Shown here: piece by piece, positions 9,505 through 19,315 of the stretch
Layout of the letters: the number at the start of each line of letters is the position of its first letter
Numbering within the stretch: position 1 is the first letter of the stretch
Assembly: GCF_902141855.1 (NCBI RefSeq)
Contig: NZ_CABFVH010000018.1
Span: forward strand, 1-64,000
Length of the DNA stretch: 64,000 nucleotides
DNA from: Methylobacterium dankookense
Lineage (GTDB): Bacteria; Pseudomonadota; Alphaproteobacteria; Rhizobiales; Beijerinckiaceae
Reading direction: 5' to 3'
Translations under genes and position numbers: made by a program
The notes under the pieces: model-generated
The model's database searches: none
What the model was told of the DNA's origin: nothing
Seen by the model: only the letters and a program-made list of their open reading frames with translations

Positions 9505-10974
9505 TCAGCCCACCGAGCCTTCCAGGCTGATCGAGATCAGCTTCTGGGCCTCGACGGCAAACTCCATGGGCAGCTGCTGCAGCACGTCGCGGACGAAGCC
9601 GTTGACGATGAGCGCGGTCGCCTCCTCCTCGGAGAGGCCGCGCTGCAGGCAGTAGAACTTCTGGTCCTCTGAGATCTTCGAGGTCGTCGCCTCGTGCTCG
9701 AACACGGCCGAGGCGTTCTTCGACTCGATGTAGGGCACGGTGTGCGCGCCGCACTGGTCGCCGATCAGGAGCGAGTCGCAGTTGGTGAAGTTGCGAGCAT
9801 TCTTGGCCTTCTTGTGGGCCGAGACGAGGCCGCGATAGGTGTTCTGCGAGCGGCCGGCCGAGATACCCTTCGAGATGATCCGGCTGGTCGTGTTCTTGCC
9901 GAGATGGATCATCTTGGTGCCGGAATCGACCTGCTGCATGCCGTTCGACACCGCGATCGAGTAGAACTCGCCGCGGGAATCGTCGCCGCGCAGAATGCAG
10001 GACGGGTACTTCCAGGTGATGGCCGAGCCGGTCTCGACCTGCGTCCAGGAGATCTTCGAGCGGGCGCCGCGGCAATCGCCGCGCTTGGTCACGAAGTTGT
10101 AGATCCCGCCCTTGCCGTCGTTGTCGCCCGGGTACCAGTTCTGGACGGTCGAGTACTTGATCTCGGCATCGTCCAGGGCGACGAGCTCGACCACCGCGGC
10201 GTGGAGCTGGTTGTCGTCGCGCTTCGGGGCGGTGCAGCCCTCGAGATACGAGACGTAGGAGCCCTTGTCGGCGATGATGAGGGTGCGCTCGAACTGGCCG
10301 GTATCGCGCTCGTTGATGCGGAAATAGGTCGACAGCTCCATCGGGCAGCGCACGCCCGGCGGGATGTAGACGAACGAGCCGTCCGAGAACACGGCCGAGT
10401 TCAGCGTCGCGAAGAAGTTGTCGGTCACCGGCACGACCGAGCCGAGGTACTTCTGCACCAGCTCGGGATGCTCGCGCACGGCTTCCGAGATCGGCATGAA
10501 GATCACGCCGGCCTTCTCGAGCTCCTTCTTGAAGGTGGTCGCCACCGAGACCGAGTCGAACACGGCGTCGACCGCGACGCGGCGCTCCGGCGCGATGCCT
10601 TCCAGCACCTCGACCTCGCGCAGCGGGATGCCGAGCTTCTCGTAGGTCTTCAGGATCTCGGGGTCGATCTCGTCGAGCGATTCCGGACCCTTACGCTTCG
10701 GCGCGGCGTAGTAGTAGATGTCGCTGTAATCGACCTTGTCGTAGGAGACGCGCGCCCATTCCGGCTCCTTCATCGTGAGCCAGCGCTTGTAGGCGTCGAG
10801 GCGCCACTGGAGCAGCCAGTCGGGCTCGTTCTTCTTGGCCGAGATGAAGCGGACCACGTCCTCGGAGATGCCCTTCTCGGACTTCTCCATCTCGATCGTG
10901 GTCTCGAACCCGTACTTGTACTGATCCAGGTCGATCGATCGGACCCGGTCGATGGTTTCCTGCACAGCAGGCAT
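9505..10974 (-). CDS. sufB: Fe-S cluster assembly protein SufB
   Basis: A 489-residue scaffold component on which nascent Fe-S clusters are built. Family stretches include the N-terminal [37 protein letters not shown], and [17 protein letters not shown] with the cysteine proposed as cluster or sulfur ligand. Length is typical. It is the second gene of the operon, 70 bases after the nifS-like gene. Confidence 0.96.
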   Translation of the reverse strand: MPAVQETIDRVRSIDLDQYKYGFETTIEMEKSEKGISEDVVRFISAKKNEPDWLLQWRLDAYKRWLTMKEPEWARVSYDKVDYSDIYYYAAPKRKGPESLDEIDPEILKTYEKLGIPLREVEVLEGIAPERRVAVDAVFDSVSVATTFKKELEKAGVIFMPISEAVREHPELVQKYLGSVVPVTDNFFATLNSAVFSDGSFVYIPPGVRCPMELSTYFRINERDTGQFERTLIIADKGSYVSYLEGCTAPKRDDNQLHAAVVELVALDDAEIKYSTVQNWYPGDNDGKGGIYNFVTKRGDCRGARSKISWTQVETGSAITWKYPSCILRGDDSRGEFYSIAVSNGMQQVDSGTKMIHLGKNTTSRIISKGISAGRSQNTYRGLVSAHKKAKNARNFTNCDSLLIGDQCGAHTVPYIESKNASAVFEHEATTSKISEDQKFYCLQRGLSEEEATALIVNGFVRDVLQQLPMEFAVEAQKLISISLEGSVG

Positions 10975-11044
10975 CAGCGTCTCCTAAGCATCTCCGGCGT
11001 CAAGGGCCGGGGCTGTCTCACGGATGGCTTGGGATTCTCGCGGC

Positions 11045-12247
11045 TCAGGCCGCCTCCCCTCGCCGTCTATATAGGGTGTGGATCACCCGTTCGAAGGCGC
11101 GGAGGAAGCGGGGCACGTCCTCCGCGCGCGTATTCCAGCCGAGGCTCACGCGTAGCGCCCCCGCAGCCAGCGCAGGGCTCACACCCATCGCCGCCAGCAC
11201 GGGGGAGCGCGCCACCTTGCCCGAGGCGCAGGCCGAGCCGGACGACACCGCGATCCCCGCAAGGTCGAGGGTGATCAGCGCGGTCGGCGCGTCGAGCCCC
11301 GGCACGGTGAAGCTCAGGGTGTTGGGCAGCCGGGCCACGCCCGCGCCGAACACCACCGCCTCCGGCGCGATTCCCCGCACGCCCGCCTCCAGCGCGTCCC
11401 GCAGGGCTGCGAGCCGGGCGGCCTCCTCCGGCAGCGCGCGGGCGGCGATCTCCGCCGCCGCGCCCATGCCGACGAGGGCGGGCAGCGCCTCGGTGCCGCA
11501 GCGCAGGCGCGATTCCTGGCCGCCGCCGCGCAGGAAGGCCGATTCCAGGCTCACGCCCTCGGCGAGCACCAGCGCCCCGACGCCCTTCGGCGCGGCGAAC
11601 TTGTGTCCGGAGAGGGTCAGCGCGTCGAGGCCGAGGGCGGAGAAATCCAAGGGAATCTTGGCCAAAGCCTGCACGGCGTCGCTGTGCACCAGGGCGCAGC
11701 CATGGGCGCGGGCGAGCGCCACGACCTCGGCGAGCGGCTGGACGATGCCGGTCTCGTTGTTGGCGGCGTGCACGGAGATCAGCACCGTCTCGTCGCGCAG
11801 TGCGTCGAGCTGGCCCGCGAGCGCGTCGAGGTCGAGGAGGCCGGCTTCCGTCACCGGCAGGATCGTGACCGCATCGTCGGGGAAGCGGTGGCCGGCCGAG
11901 ACGCAAGGGTGCTCGGTGGCGCCGATGAGGAGGCGCGTCGGCGCCGGCAGGCCGCGGCGGCGGAGCGCCCCCGACAGGACGGCGTTGGCCGCCTCGGTGC
12001 CGCCGCTCGTGAACACCACCTGGCTCGGGGTCGCGCCGACGAGGCGGGCGAGCTGCGCCCGCGCATGGTCGAGGGCCGCCCGGGCCGCCCGGCCCTCGGC
12101 ATGGACCGAGGACGGGTTGCCCGGCAGGGCGAGCGCGCCCGCGACCGCCGCCGCGACCTCCGGCCTGACCGGCGAGGTGGCGTTGTGGTCGAGATAGGCG
12201 CGGGGCTCGCCGCGGTCTCCGGTATCCTGCCTTATGTCCTGGCTCAT
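11045..12247 (-). CDS. Cysteine desulfurase, NifS/IscS-like (first gene of the suf operon)
   Basis: A 400-residue PLP enzyme of the class V aminotransferase fold. YLDHNATSP at the N-terminus, the PLP lysine in LSGHKFAAPKGVGAL, and the catalytic cysteine in SSGSACASGKV identify group I (IscS/NifS-type). Together with SufS the operon thus encodes two desulfurases of different classes. The ATG at 12247 follows AAGG and opens the conserved region after a short leader; an in-frame ATG at 12316 would add 23 polar residues. It is the promoter-proximal gene, downstream of the paired palindromes at 12432-12467. It could also serve tRNA thiolation. Confidence 0.9.
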   Translation of the reverse strand: MSQDIRQDTGDRGEPRAYLDHNATSPVRPEVAAAVAGALALPGNPSSVHAEGRAARAALDHARAQLARLVGATPSQVVFTSGGTEAANAVLSGALRRRGLPAPTRLLIGATEHPCVSAGHRFPDDAVTILPVTEAGLLDLDALAGQLDALRDETVLISVHAANNETGIVQPLAEVVALARAHGCALVHSDAVQALAKIPLDFSALGLDALTLSGHKFAAPKGVGALVLAEGVSLESAFLRGGGQESRLRCGTEALPALVGMGAAAEIAARALPEEAARLAALRDALEAGVRGIAPEAVVFGAGVARLPNTLSFTVPGLDAPTALITLDLAGIAVSSGSACASGKVARSPVLAAMGVSPALAAGALRVSLGWNTRAEDVPRFLRAFERVIHTLYRRRGEAA

Positions 12248-12431
12248 GCCTTGGTTCTTGCGCGCTCCGCTGCGGCGTCCATCGTCCGTGGCGTCGACAT
12301 TTCCTTGCTTTCGCACCCGGCGATCGTGCTAAGGCCCCGCGGAAACCCGCGGATCCCGGTCCGCACGATCGGCGACGGGCGTGTGACCCTGGCCGGTCGA
12401 CCCTCTTGAAGGTCGGCCTGCAACGTCACAG

Positions 12432-12467
12432 ATTAGAATAGTTCTAATCACCTAGAACTATTCTAAG
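12432..12467. promoter_or_regulatory. Two tandem Irr/ICE-type palindromes upstream of the suf operon
   Basis: Box 1, 12432-12448, reads ATTAGAATAGTTCTAAT, a perfect 7-base palindrome around TAG. Box 2, centred at 12459, is TAGAA-CTA-TTCTA. The two centres are 19 bases apart, and together they form a 14-base inverted repeat (TTAGAATAGTTCTA / TAGAACTATTCTAA). The pattern TTTAGAA-N3-TTCTAAA is the iron control element bound by the heme-responsive regulator Irr in Hyphomicrobiales. Position fits control of the operon starting at 12247, and possibly of the divergent hydrolase at 12559. Assignment to Irr is by motif only. Confidence 0.75.
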
Positions 12468-12558
12468 AGCGCTTGTAGATCGCGCGCGAGCCGAGTCAAG
12501 GCGGTCGATCCGTGCGGCGAGGCCGCGTCCGGGCCGGCCACAGGAGTCAAGACGCACC

Positions 12559-13215
12559 ATGCCCGAGGTCATCTTCAACGGTCCCGCCGGCCGGCTGGAA
12601 GGCCGCTACCAGGCGCCGAAGAAGCGCGGCGCCCCGATCGCGATCGTGCTGCACCCGCACCCCCAGTTCGGGGGCACGATGAACAATCAAATTGTGTACA
12701 ACCTTTTCTACACCTTCGCCAATCGCGGATTCGCAGCCCTGCGCTTCAATTTCCGCGGGGTCGGGCGCAGCCAGGGCTCGTTCGACCATGGCTCGGGCGA
12801 GCTCTCGGATGCGGCCGCCGCCCTCGACTGGGTGCAGTCGGTCAATCCCGAGGCGAAATCCTGCTGGATCGCGGGCGTGTCCTTCGGCTCGTGGATCGGG
12901 ATGCAGCTCCTGATGCGCCGCCCCGAGATCGAAGGCTTCATCTCGATCGCCGCGATGGCCAACCGCTACGACTTCACCTTCCTGGCCCCCTGCCCCTCCT
13001 CCGGCCTGTTCGTGCACGGCTCGGAGGACCGCGTGGCGCCGGCGCGCGAGGTCATGCCGGTGATCGAGAAGGTGAAGACGCAGAAGGGCGTCATCATCGA
13101 GCACCAGATGGTCGAGGGCGCCAACCACTTCTTCGACGGCAAGGTCGACGAGCTGACCCAGACGGTCGACACCTATCTCGACAAGCGCCTGGGCGCCCGG
13201 GAAGAGGTGGCCTGA
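12559..13215 (+). CDS. Alpha/beta hydrolase
   Basis: A 218-residue soluble hydrolase. Visible elements are LHPHPQFGGTMNN (oxyanion-side loop), RFNFRGVGRSQG, the nucleophile elbow GVSFG (S108), the acid in HGSEDRV and the catalytic histidine in GANHFF. It belongs to the compact serine-hydrolase group of dienelactone-hydrolase-like enzymes; the substrate is unknown. It is transcribed away from the suf operon and shares the region holding the Irr-type boxes. A hairpin follows the gene. Confidence 0.85.
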   Translation: MPEVIFNGPAGRLEGRYQAPKKRGAPIAIVLHPHPQFGGTMNNQIVYNLFYTFANRGFAALRFNFRGVGRSQGSFDHGSGELSDAAAALDWVQSVNPEAKSCWIAGVSFGSWIGMQLLMRRPEIEGFISIAAMANRYDFTFLAPCPSSGLFVHGSEDRVAPAREVMPVIEKVKTQKGVIIEHQMVEGANHFFDGKVDELTQTVDTYLDKRLGAREEVA

Positions 13216-13243
13216 CCCGACAGTCTCAGATGAGGCCCGGGTC

Positions 13244-13265
13244 CCCTCTCCCGAACGGGAGAGGG
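13244..13265. terminator. Hairpin between convergent genes
   Basis: A 10-base perfect stem, CCCTCTCCCG at 13244-13253 and CGGGAGAGGG at 13256-13265, with an AA loop. It lies between the ends of the hydrolase and the NRPS gene and could stop transcription from either side, although no T-run follows. The sequence resembles part of the hairpin repeats found elsewhere in the window. Confidence 0.5.
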
Positions 13266-13317
13266 AGCGCGTCGCGGTCCGCCGTTCCTATCCGGCCGGC
13301 CGATATCGCCCCTGAGA

Positions 13318-16300
13318 TCAGGCGGCCGCCTTCGCGGCTTCCGGCGCGTGCACCACCGGCACGGCGGGCGCGCCCTCCCATTCCGAGTTCGCGGGGATCG
13401 ACTCGCCCTTCATCACGATGGTGAGGGGGCGCAGCCGCGCGTAGTCGCCGACCTTGGTGTCGTAGAGGACCGTGGCGAAGGCGCCCACCGAGACGCCGCG
13501 GCCGAGCTTCACCCGGCCGATCTTCATGATGCGATCCTCGTAGAGGTGGGTCTGCAGGGCCGAGGTCCGGTTGATCACCGAGAAGTCGCCGATCTCGACG
13601 CAGTCGAACTCGGTGATGTCGGTGGTCAGCATGCAGACCCCCTGCCCCACGCTCACGCCGAACAGGCGCAGCACCCAGGGCAGGAAGGGCGTGCCCTGCA
13701 GGTGCTCCAGCAGCACCTTGCCGGCCAAGCCCCAATAGGCCACCGCGATCGCTTCGGTGCGCATCGCCCACCACGACCACATCGGCCGCATGCCGGGCTG
13801 GTAGACGCCCATCAGGAGCCATTTCATCGCGATGACCGCCGAGCACTGGATCAGTGCGATGACGACGCTCGCCGCCACGAAGGTGCCGGCCAGCCCCCAC
13901 CAATCGCCTTCCAGGATCTCGGGATAGAAATACCAGTCGATCGCGGTGATCGCCAAGGTGATGTACAGCATCGGTGAGAACGAGGTCGCGAAGGCCTCGA
14001 AGATGCCGCGCCTGAGCTTCGGCCACAGGCCCGGCTCGAAGGTCTGGCTGAGGGAGCCGAGATCGACCTTCTGGCGCACGGGCAGCCGGATCGGCGGCGA
14101 GCCGAACCACGTCTCGCCCGGCGCCATCTGCTCGTTGGCGGGCGGCTTCGACTTGATGCCGATCAGCACGTCGTCGGGGATCACCGCGCCCGGCGGGATC
14201 ACCGCGTCGTTGCCGACGAAGACGCGCGCCCCGGTGCGCGCCTCGGCCAGATGCATGGTGCCGCGACGGATCTCCTCCTCGCCGTAGACAACCTCGTCGG
14301 CGATGAAGTTCTTCGCCCCGATCTCGGCGAGGTCGTAGCGCCCGGAGAGGTTGGTGGAGATCTCGGCCCCCTGCCCCATCCGCGCGCCCATCAGGCGGTA
14401 CCACGCGCGCATGTAGACCGTGGCGAAGAGCGAGGAGAGCGTCTCCAGCGTCACCTCGACGGCGAGCGCCAGCGACCACTTGCGCAGGTAGAACCAGGAA
14501 TGGACCGAGTAGGCGCCGGAGCGCCGGCGGGGCAGGACGAGCCAGCGGATCCCTGCGATCAGCAGCACCGTGCCGGCCGTCATCAGCATGGCGGTGGGCC
14601 AGGTCAGCAGCGGCAGGTACCAGTGGTAGTCGATGTCGGTGATGAAGCCGAGCTGGTCCGAGATCTGGTCGAAGATGAAGAAGGCCGGGAAGATCGGCAG
14701 CAGGCCGATCGCGGGGATCGCGGCCAGCAAAGCCACGTAGAGGGCGAGGAACAGGGCCCGGCGTCCGGCCGGCGCCTCGGCCGGGGGCGGCAGCGCCGCG
14801 GGGTCGGCCGTTCCGACCTTGCGGCCGGGCGAGCCGTCCCAGCGCTCGCAGGGACCGACCCGTGTGCCGGCGGGGATGGTGGTGAGGTCGGCGATCTCGG
14901 CATGGTCCCCGATCACCGTGTCGTGGCTGACGACGCAGGAGGTGCCGATCGCGGCATCCGCGCCGATCCGGACCGAGCCGATCACCAACTCGTTGCCGAC
15001 GATCTCGGCGTTGGCGATGACGAGCCGGCCGCCGAGGGAGGCGCCCTCCCCGATGCTGAGGAGGTCGGGCGCGCCGACCTCGATATCGGAGATCAGGGCG
15101 TCGCGGCCGACCTTCGCACCCATCAGGCGGAGATAGATCGCGATGGCCGGCGAGCCCTGCAGCCATTTGACGTGGACCAGGGGGGCGAGGCGCTGGGCCA
15201 GCCACCAGCGGTAATAATAGGCGCCCCAGAGCGGGTAGCGGCCCGGCTTGGTGCGGCCGAGGATCAGCCACTTGGCCCCGACCGCGATGCAGGCGGTGGT
15301 GGCGTTGATGCCGACATAGACGGCGAGCAGCACCGCCATCTCGCCGAAGAAGCCGAGCCCGCCGCCGGTGAGCAGCAGGTAGGTGACGAAGATGCCGAGC
15401 CATTGCGAGGTGGCGAGCGCGATGACGAAGGGCAGCGCCACGGCCTGGGCGAGGCCGCAGAGGGCGCGGCGCAGGAGCGGCGGCGGCTCGAAGGAGAGGT
15501 CGCGGATCGCGGTCTCGGCGCCGACGCCCCCGGTGCGGGCGATCAGCGCGTCCGACATGGCCCGCAGGGTGCGCTCCGCGTAGACGTCCTGCAGGGTGAT
15601 GCCGGCGAGCGCCGGCGCCTCGCGCACCGCCGAGACGAAGCGGGCGGCGATGAGCGAGTGGCCGCCGAGATCGGCGAAGAAGTCGCCGGAGAGGTCGATG
15701 GGCTGGTTGCCGAAGACCTGTTTGGCGGCGGCCAGCAGCACCGCCTCGGTCTCGTTGGCCGGCGGCTCCTGCTCGCCGTCGGCCGCGACGATGGTGAGGG
15801 GCGCGATCTTGAGCGCCTTGCGGTCGACCTTGCCGGAGGTGAGCCGCGACAGCGTCTCGGTCAGCTCGTAATGGCCGGGCACCATGTAGGGCGGCATCTG
15901 CTCGGAGAGGCTGCGCCGGAGCGCGGCCCGGTCGACGGTGTGGCCGCGCTCGGGCACGAGGAAGGCCACCAGACGGTCGACGCCGTCATCGGCGCGCAGC
16001 ACCACGGCCGCTTGGTTGATGCCGTCCTGCGCGCGGATGCGGGACTCGATCTCGCCGAGCTCCACCCGGAAGCCGCGGATCTTGACCTGATCGTCGATGC
16101 GGCCGTGGAACAGGATGTTGCCGGCCTCGTCCAGCGAGACCGCGTCGCCCGAGCGGTAGAGCACCGGGTCGATGCCGCCCTCCGCGAAGGGGTTGGCGAT
16201 GAACTTCTCCGCCGTCAGCTCCGGGCGCTTGAGGTAGCCCTTGGCGATTCCGGGGCCGCCGATCAGCAACTCGCCCTGCTCGGCCGTCCCCAGCAGGTTC

Positions 16301-17397
16301 AGAGCTTCGTCGGCAACGTAGGCGGTGTAGTTGGCGATCGGGCCGCCGATGGTGACGGGCTCGCCCCGGCGCATCTCGGCGGCGGTCGCCACCACCGTGG
16401 CCTCGGTCGGCCCGTAGGTGTTGAAGAGCTGGCGCCGCCCCGTGGCCCAGCGGGCGACCAGGGGCTCGGGCAGCGCCTCGCCGCCGAGCAGGACCAGGCG
16501 CAGATGGGGCAGGTCCCCCGAGATCATCGCGAGCAGGGTCGGCACGGTGTCGAGCACCGTGATGCGCTGCGCCTCCAGGATGCCGGGCAGCGACTCGAGA
16601 TCGCCCATCATGGCGGGCGAGGCCACGAACAGGGTCGCGCCGACGAGATAGGGGACCCAGATCTCCTCCATCGAGAGATCGAAGGCGACGGAAGCCCCCT
16701 GGAAGACCACGTCGTCGGCGCGCATGCCGTAGAGGGCGTTCGCCGAGCGCAGGAAGTGGCAGATGTTGGCGTGGCTGATGACGATGCCCTTGGGCACGCC
16801 GGTCGAGCCCGAGGTGTAGATCAGGTAGGCCGGGTGCTCCGGGGTGAGGCCGGCGGCGCGCGGGTCCGGCAGCGTCGCGTCCGCGGGGGTCGCGGCGGCG
16901 AGCGCCTCCGGCGTCAGCGCCGGGGCGGCGTCCGGGGCCTGCGCGGCGAGCGCCGGCGAGACGAGGAGGGCCTTGGCCGCGGCGTCGCCGAGGCAGATCC
17001 CGACGCGGTCGGCGGGCGCCTCGGCGTCGAAGGGCAGCCAGGCCGCGCCCGAGAGCGTGATGCCGATCTGCGCGACGAGGAGGTCGATCCCGCGCGCCAT
17101 CCAGAGGCCGACCACGTCGCCCGGCCCGATCCCGCGATGGGCGAGGCCCGCGGCGATCGCTTCCGCACGGGCGAGCACCTGCGCGTAGCTGAGATGCGGG
17201 TGGAGGCCGCCGGCCGCCACGGTCGCGCCGTCGATCAGGGCCGGATGGTCGGCCCTGGCCCGCGCCGTCTCGCGGAAGATCTCGGCCAGGACCTCGTCGC
17301 GGATCAGGTCGGGCCGCGTCTCGCCGCGCAGGACCGCGCGGGGCCTCGCCCCGTGCCGGTCCGTCTCGGGCCGGGACATCTCGGCGAGACTGCTCAT
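13318..17397 (-). CDS. Pls/PosA-family non-ribosomal peptide synthetase
   Basis: A 1359-residue single-module synthetase with the layout adenylation, carrier, then a membrane-embedded terminal domain. Adenylation motifs: YTSGSTG (194-200), NTYGPTE (326-332), YRSGDAV (414-420), GRIDDQVKIRGFRVELGEIE (432-451) and the A10 lysine K523 in SGKVDRK. The carrier serine is S581 in LGGHSL. From about 650 there are several transmembrane segments alternating with left-handed beta-helix hexapeptide-like repeats (VGRDALISDIEVGAPD, ADLTTIPAGTRVGP), the arrangement of epsilon-poly-lysine synthetase and relatives. There is no condensation or thioesterase domain of the usual kind. Substrate identity is not established; hand alignment puts two acids in the pocket. 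No tailoring genes adjoin it. Confidence 0.88.
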   Translation of the reverse strand: MSSLAEMSRPETDRHGARPRAVLRGETRPDLIRDEVLAEIFRETARARADHPALIDGATVAAGGLHPHLSYAQVLARAEAIAAGLAHRGIGPGDVVGLWMARGIDLLVAQIGITLSGAAWLPFDAEAPADRVGICLGDAAAKALLVSPALAAQAPDAAPALTPEALAAATPADATLPDPRAAGLTPEHPAYLIYTSGSTGVPKGIVISHANICHFLRSANALYGMRADDVVFQGASVAFDLSMEEIWVPYLVGATLFVASPAMMGDLESLPGILEAQRITVLDTVPTLLAMISGDLPHLRLVLLGGEALPEPLVARWATGRRQLFNTYGPTEATVVATAAEMRRGEPVTIGGPIANYTAYVADEALNLLGTAEQGELLIGGPGIAKGYLKRPELTAEKFIANPFAEGGIDPVLYRSGDAVSLDEAGNILFHGRIDDQVKIRGFRVELGEIESRIRAQDGINQAAVVLRADDGVDRLVAFLVPERGHTVDRAALRRSLSEQMPPYMVPGHYELTETLSRLTSGKVDRKALKIAPLTIVAADGEQEPPANETEAVLLAAAKQVFGNQPIDLSGDFFADLGGHSLIAARFVSAVREAPALAGITLQDVYAERTLRAMSDALIARTGGVGAETAIRDLSFEPPPLLRRALCGLAQAVALPFVIALATSQWLGIFVTYLLLTGGGLGFFGEMAVLLAVYVGINATTACIAVGAKWLILGRTKPGRYPLWGAYYYRWWLAQRLAPLVHVKWLQGSPAIAIYLRLMGAKVGRDALISDIEVGAPDLLSIGEGASLGGRLVIANAEIVGNELVIGSVRIGADAAIGTSCVVSHDTVIGDHAEIADLTTIPAGTRVGPCERWDGSPGRKVGTADPAALPPPAEAPAGRRALFLALYVALLAAIPAIGLLPIFPAFFIFDQISDQLGFITDIDYHWYLPLLTWPTAMLMTAGTVLLIAGIRWLVLPRRRSGAYSVHSWFYLRKWSLALAVEVTLETLSSLFATVYMRAWYRLMGARMGQGAEISTNLSGRYDLAEIGAKNFIADEVVYGEEEIRRGTMHLAEARTGARVFVGNDAVIPPGAVIPDDVLIGIKSKPPANEQMAPGETWFGSPPIRLPVRQKVDLGSLSQTFEPGLWPKLRRGIFEAFATSFSPMLYITLAITAIDWYFYPEILEGDWWGLAGTFVAASVVIALIQCSAVIAMKWLLMGVYQPGMRPMWSWWAMRTEAIAVAYWGLAGKVLLEHLQGTPFLPWVLRLFGVSVGQGVCMLTTDITEFDCVEIGDFSVINRTSALQTHLYEDRIMKIGRVKLGRGVSVGAFATVLYDTKVGDYARLRPLTIVMKGESIPANSEWEGAPAVPVVHAPEAAKAAA

Positions 17398-17606
17398 CCG
17401 CTACTCCGCTGCCGCTACGCCGGGGAGCGCCGATCCCCGTATGCCCGGCCTCCCCTGTCTGCCCGGACTCTTCGTCCCCGATCGCGCCGTTATCAGGGCA
17501 GGGAGCCGGCGGGCGTCCGGGGATAGGCGGGTTCGGCCGCCCGCGCCACCGGCAAAGATCGCGCAGGTCTGGTGAATCCGGCTTGAACGGCCGGTCGCCG
17601 CGGCGT

Positions 17607-18194
17607 TCACGCCCAGCGCCAGCCGTCGTGCTCCACCACCAGAACGACGCCCTGGCGGACGCCGATCCGTGGGGCGGCCTGGATGTCGAGCAGGCCGAGG
17701 GCGACCAGCATGGCGCGGGCGACGCCGCCATGGGCCACGACGACGGCGTCGCGGTCGAGCCCGGCGATGACGGGCCCCACGCGCTCGGTCAGCATGGCGT
17801 AGCTCTCGGCCTTCAGCCCGGGCGGGCGGTAGCCCCAGCGGTCGCGGTCGCGCGCATGGGCGCCGGCCGGATCGCGGCGCCGGATCTCGGACCAGGTCGA
17901 GCCCTCCCAGGCGCCGAAATGGATCTCCATCAGGCGCGGATCGGTCCGGTAGCCCTCCGGCTCGAGGCCGAGGCGCCCACGCAGGATCTCCATGGTGCGC
18001 CGCGCCCGGGTGAGCGGGCTCGCCAGGTAGACAGCCTCGGCCAGCCCATCGCCCGCGACGGCGCGCAGGCGGTCGCCGACCTGCGCCGCCTGTTCGAGGC
18101 CCACCGCGTTGAGGTCGACATCGCGCTGCCCCTGGAGCCGACCCTCGGCGTTCCAGGTGGTCTGCCCGTGGCGGACGAAGTAGATCGTCCGCAT
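17607..18194 (-). CDS. Histidine phosphatase family protein
   Basis: A 195-residue phosphoglycerate-mutase-like phosphatase. The catalytic motif is YFVRHGQTTWN near the N-terminus with H9 as the phospho-acceptor; LTRARRTMEIL and VVAHGGVARAML give the second histidine and arginine. The start at 18194 places the RHG strand at the usual position; an upstream in-frame extension is Arg-rich and non-homologous. It is divergent from ppk2 with about 116 bases between. The substrate (sugar phosphate, nucleotide or protein) is unknown. Confidence 0.85.
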   Translation of the reverse strand: MRTIYFVRHGQTTWNAEGRLQGQRDVDLNAVGLEQAAQVGDRLRAVAGDGLAEAVYLASPLTRARRTMEILRGRLGLEPEGYRTDPRLMEIHFGAWEGSTWSEIRRRDPAGAHARDRDRWGYRPPGLKAESYAMLTERVGPVIAGLDRDAVVVAHGGVARAMLVALGLLDIQAAPRIGVRQGVVLVVEHDGWRWA

Positions 18195-18310
18195 GGTCAG
18201 GCCGACCCGTGCGGCCGGGAACCACGGGTCCCGCCGGTCGTTGCCAAGCTCACGCCATTCCCCCTCATCCCGCCGGTCGGCACCATCCGACCCCGGACCA
18301 CGGACCATCG

Positions 18311-19315
18311 ATGCCGAAGAAGCACGGGAAGCAGCATCGCGGCCAGTCGCCGGGCGCAAAGCAGGTGACAGGGCCGGCCGCGGCGTCGGGTGCCGCCGCG
18401 AGCCACGGCCTCGCCGCCGGGCGTCCGCCCTCCTCCGCCCTCTGGGCGGGCGCGGCCCCGGCGATCGAGGAGCGGGTGCCGGAGCCGGCCGCCAAGCCGC
18501 CGGTGCGGGTGGCTCCGGGCATCGTCACGGTGACACCCGGCATGCCCTTCCGCCTCGCCGAGGTCGATCCCGACGCGGATGGCGGCTTCGACAAGGCCGA
18601 GGCGAAGGATGCGCTCGACGTGGAGCGCGCGCGCATCCAGGCGTTGCAGGAGCGGCTCTACGCCGAGCGCCGCCGCAGCCTGCTCATCGTGCTCCAGGCC
18701 ATCGATACGGGCGGCAAGGACGGCACCGTGCGCGCCGTGCTCCAGGGCGTGAACCCGCAGGGCTGCGCGGTGACCTCGTTCAAGGTGCCGAGCACGGAGG
18801 AACTCGATCACGACTTCCTCTGGCGCTACCATGCGAGGACGCCGGGCCGCGGCATGATCGGCGTGTTCAACCGCAGCCATTACGAGGACGTGCTCGTGGT
18901 GCGGGTGAAGGGCCTCGTGCCGGAGGAGGTCTGGCGGGCCCGCTACAACCTCATCAACGATTTCGAGCGGCTGCTCACCGCCTCGGGCACCACGATCCTG
19001 AAGTTCTTCCTGCACATCTCCAAGGCGGAGCAGAAGGCGCGGCTTGAGGCCCGCATCGAGGATCCCGAGAAGCACTGGAAGTTCGATCCCGCCGACCTCG
19101 TCGAGCGCAAGTCCTGGGACGCCTATCAGGCCGCCTTCGGCGATGCCCTCACCCAGTGCTCGACCCCTTACGCGCCGTGGCATGTGGTGCCGGCAAACCG
19201 CAAGTGGTTCCGCAACCTCGTCGTCGCCCGCACCGTGGCCGACACGCTGGAGGCGATGGACCCGCGCTACCCGGAGGCCGCGAAGGGCATCGCGGACCTC
19301 AAGGTGCCGGACTGA
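18311..19315 (+). CDS. ppk2: Polyphosphate kinase 2 family protein
   Basis: A 334-residue PPK2 enzyme that transfers phosphate between polyphosphate and nucleoside di- or monophosphates. The P-loop-like QAIDTGGKDGT lies at about 129-139, followed by FNRSHYEDVLVVRV and the lid region HISKAEQKARLEARIEDPEKHWK cut at about 270-292. The first 70 residues are Ala/Pro-rich low complexity, longer than in most relatives. The ATG at 18311 is the best supported start. Class I, II or III cannot be decided from sequence by eye. Confidence 0.88.
   Translation: MPKKHGKQHRGQSPGAKQVTGPAAASGAAASHGLAAGRPPSSALWAGAAPAIEERVPEPAAKPPVRVAPGIVTVTPGMPFRLAEVDPDADGGFDKAEAKDALDVERARIQALQERLYAERRRSLLIVLQAIDTGGKDGTVRAVLQGVNPQGCAVTSFKVPSTEELDHDFLWRYHARTPGRGMIGVFNRSHYEDVLVVRVKGLVPEEVWRARYNLINDFERLLTASGTTILKFFLHISKAEQKARLEARIEDPEKHWKFDPADLVERKSWDAYQAAFGDALTQCSTPYAPWHVVPANRKWFRNLVVARTVADTLEAMDPRYPEAAKGIADLKVPD

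Noticed and set aside
12244..12429. Small minus-strand open frame just upstream of the nifS-like gene
   Set aside because: No ribosome-binding site or family match; it overlaps the probable leader of the suf operon.
14251..17526. Very long open frame on the plus strand opposite the NRPS gene
   Set aside because: It is a codon-bias shadow of the NRPS frame in high-GC DNA; its translation is Asp/Gly/Arg/His-rich without any domain, while the minus strand carries all NRPS motifs.
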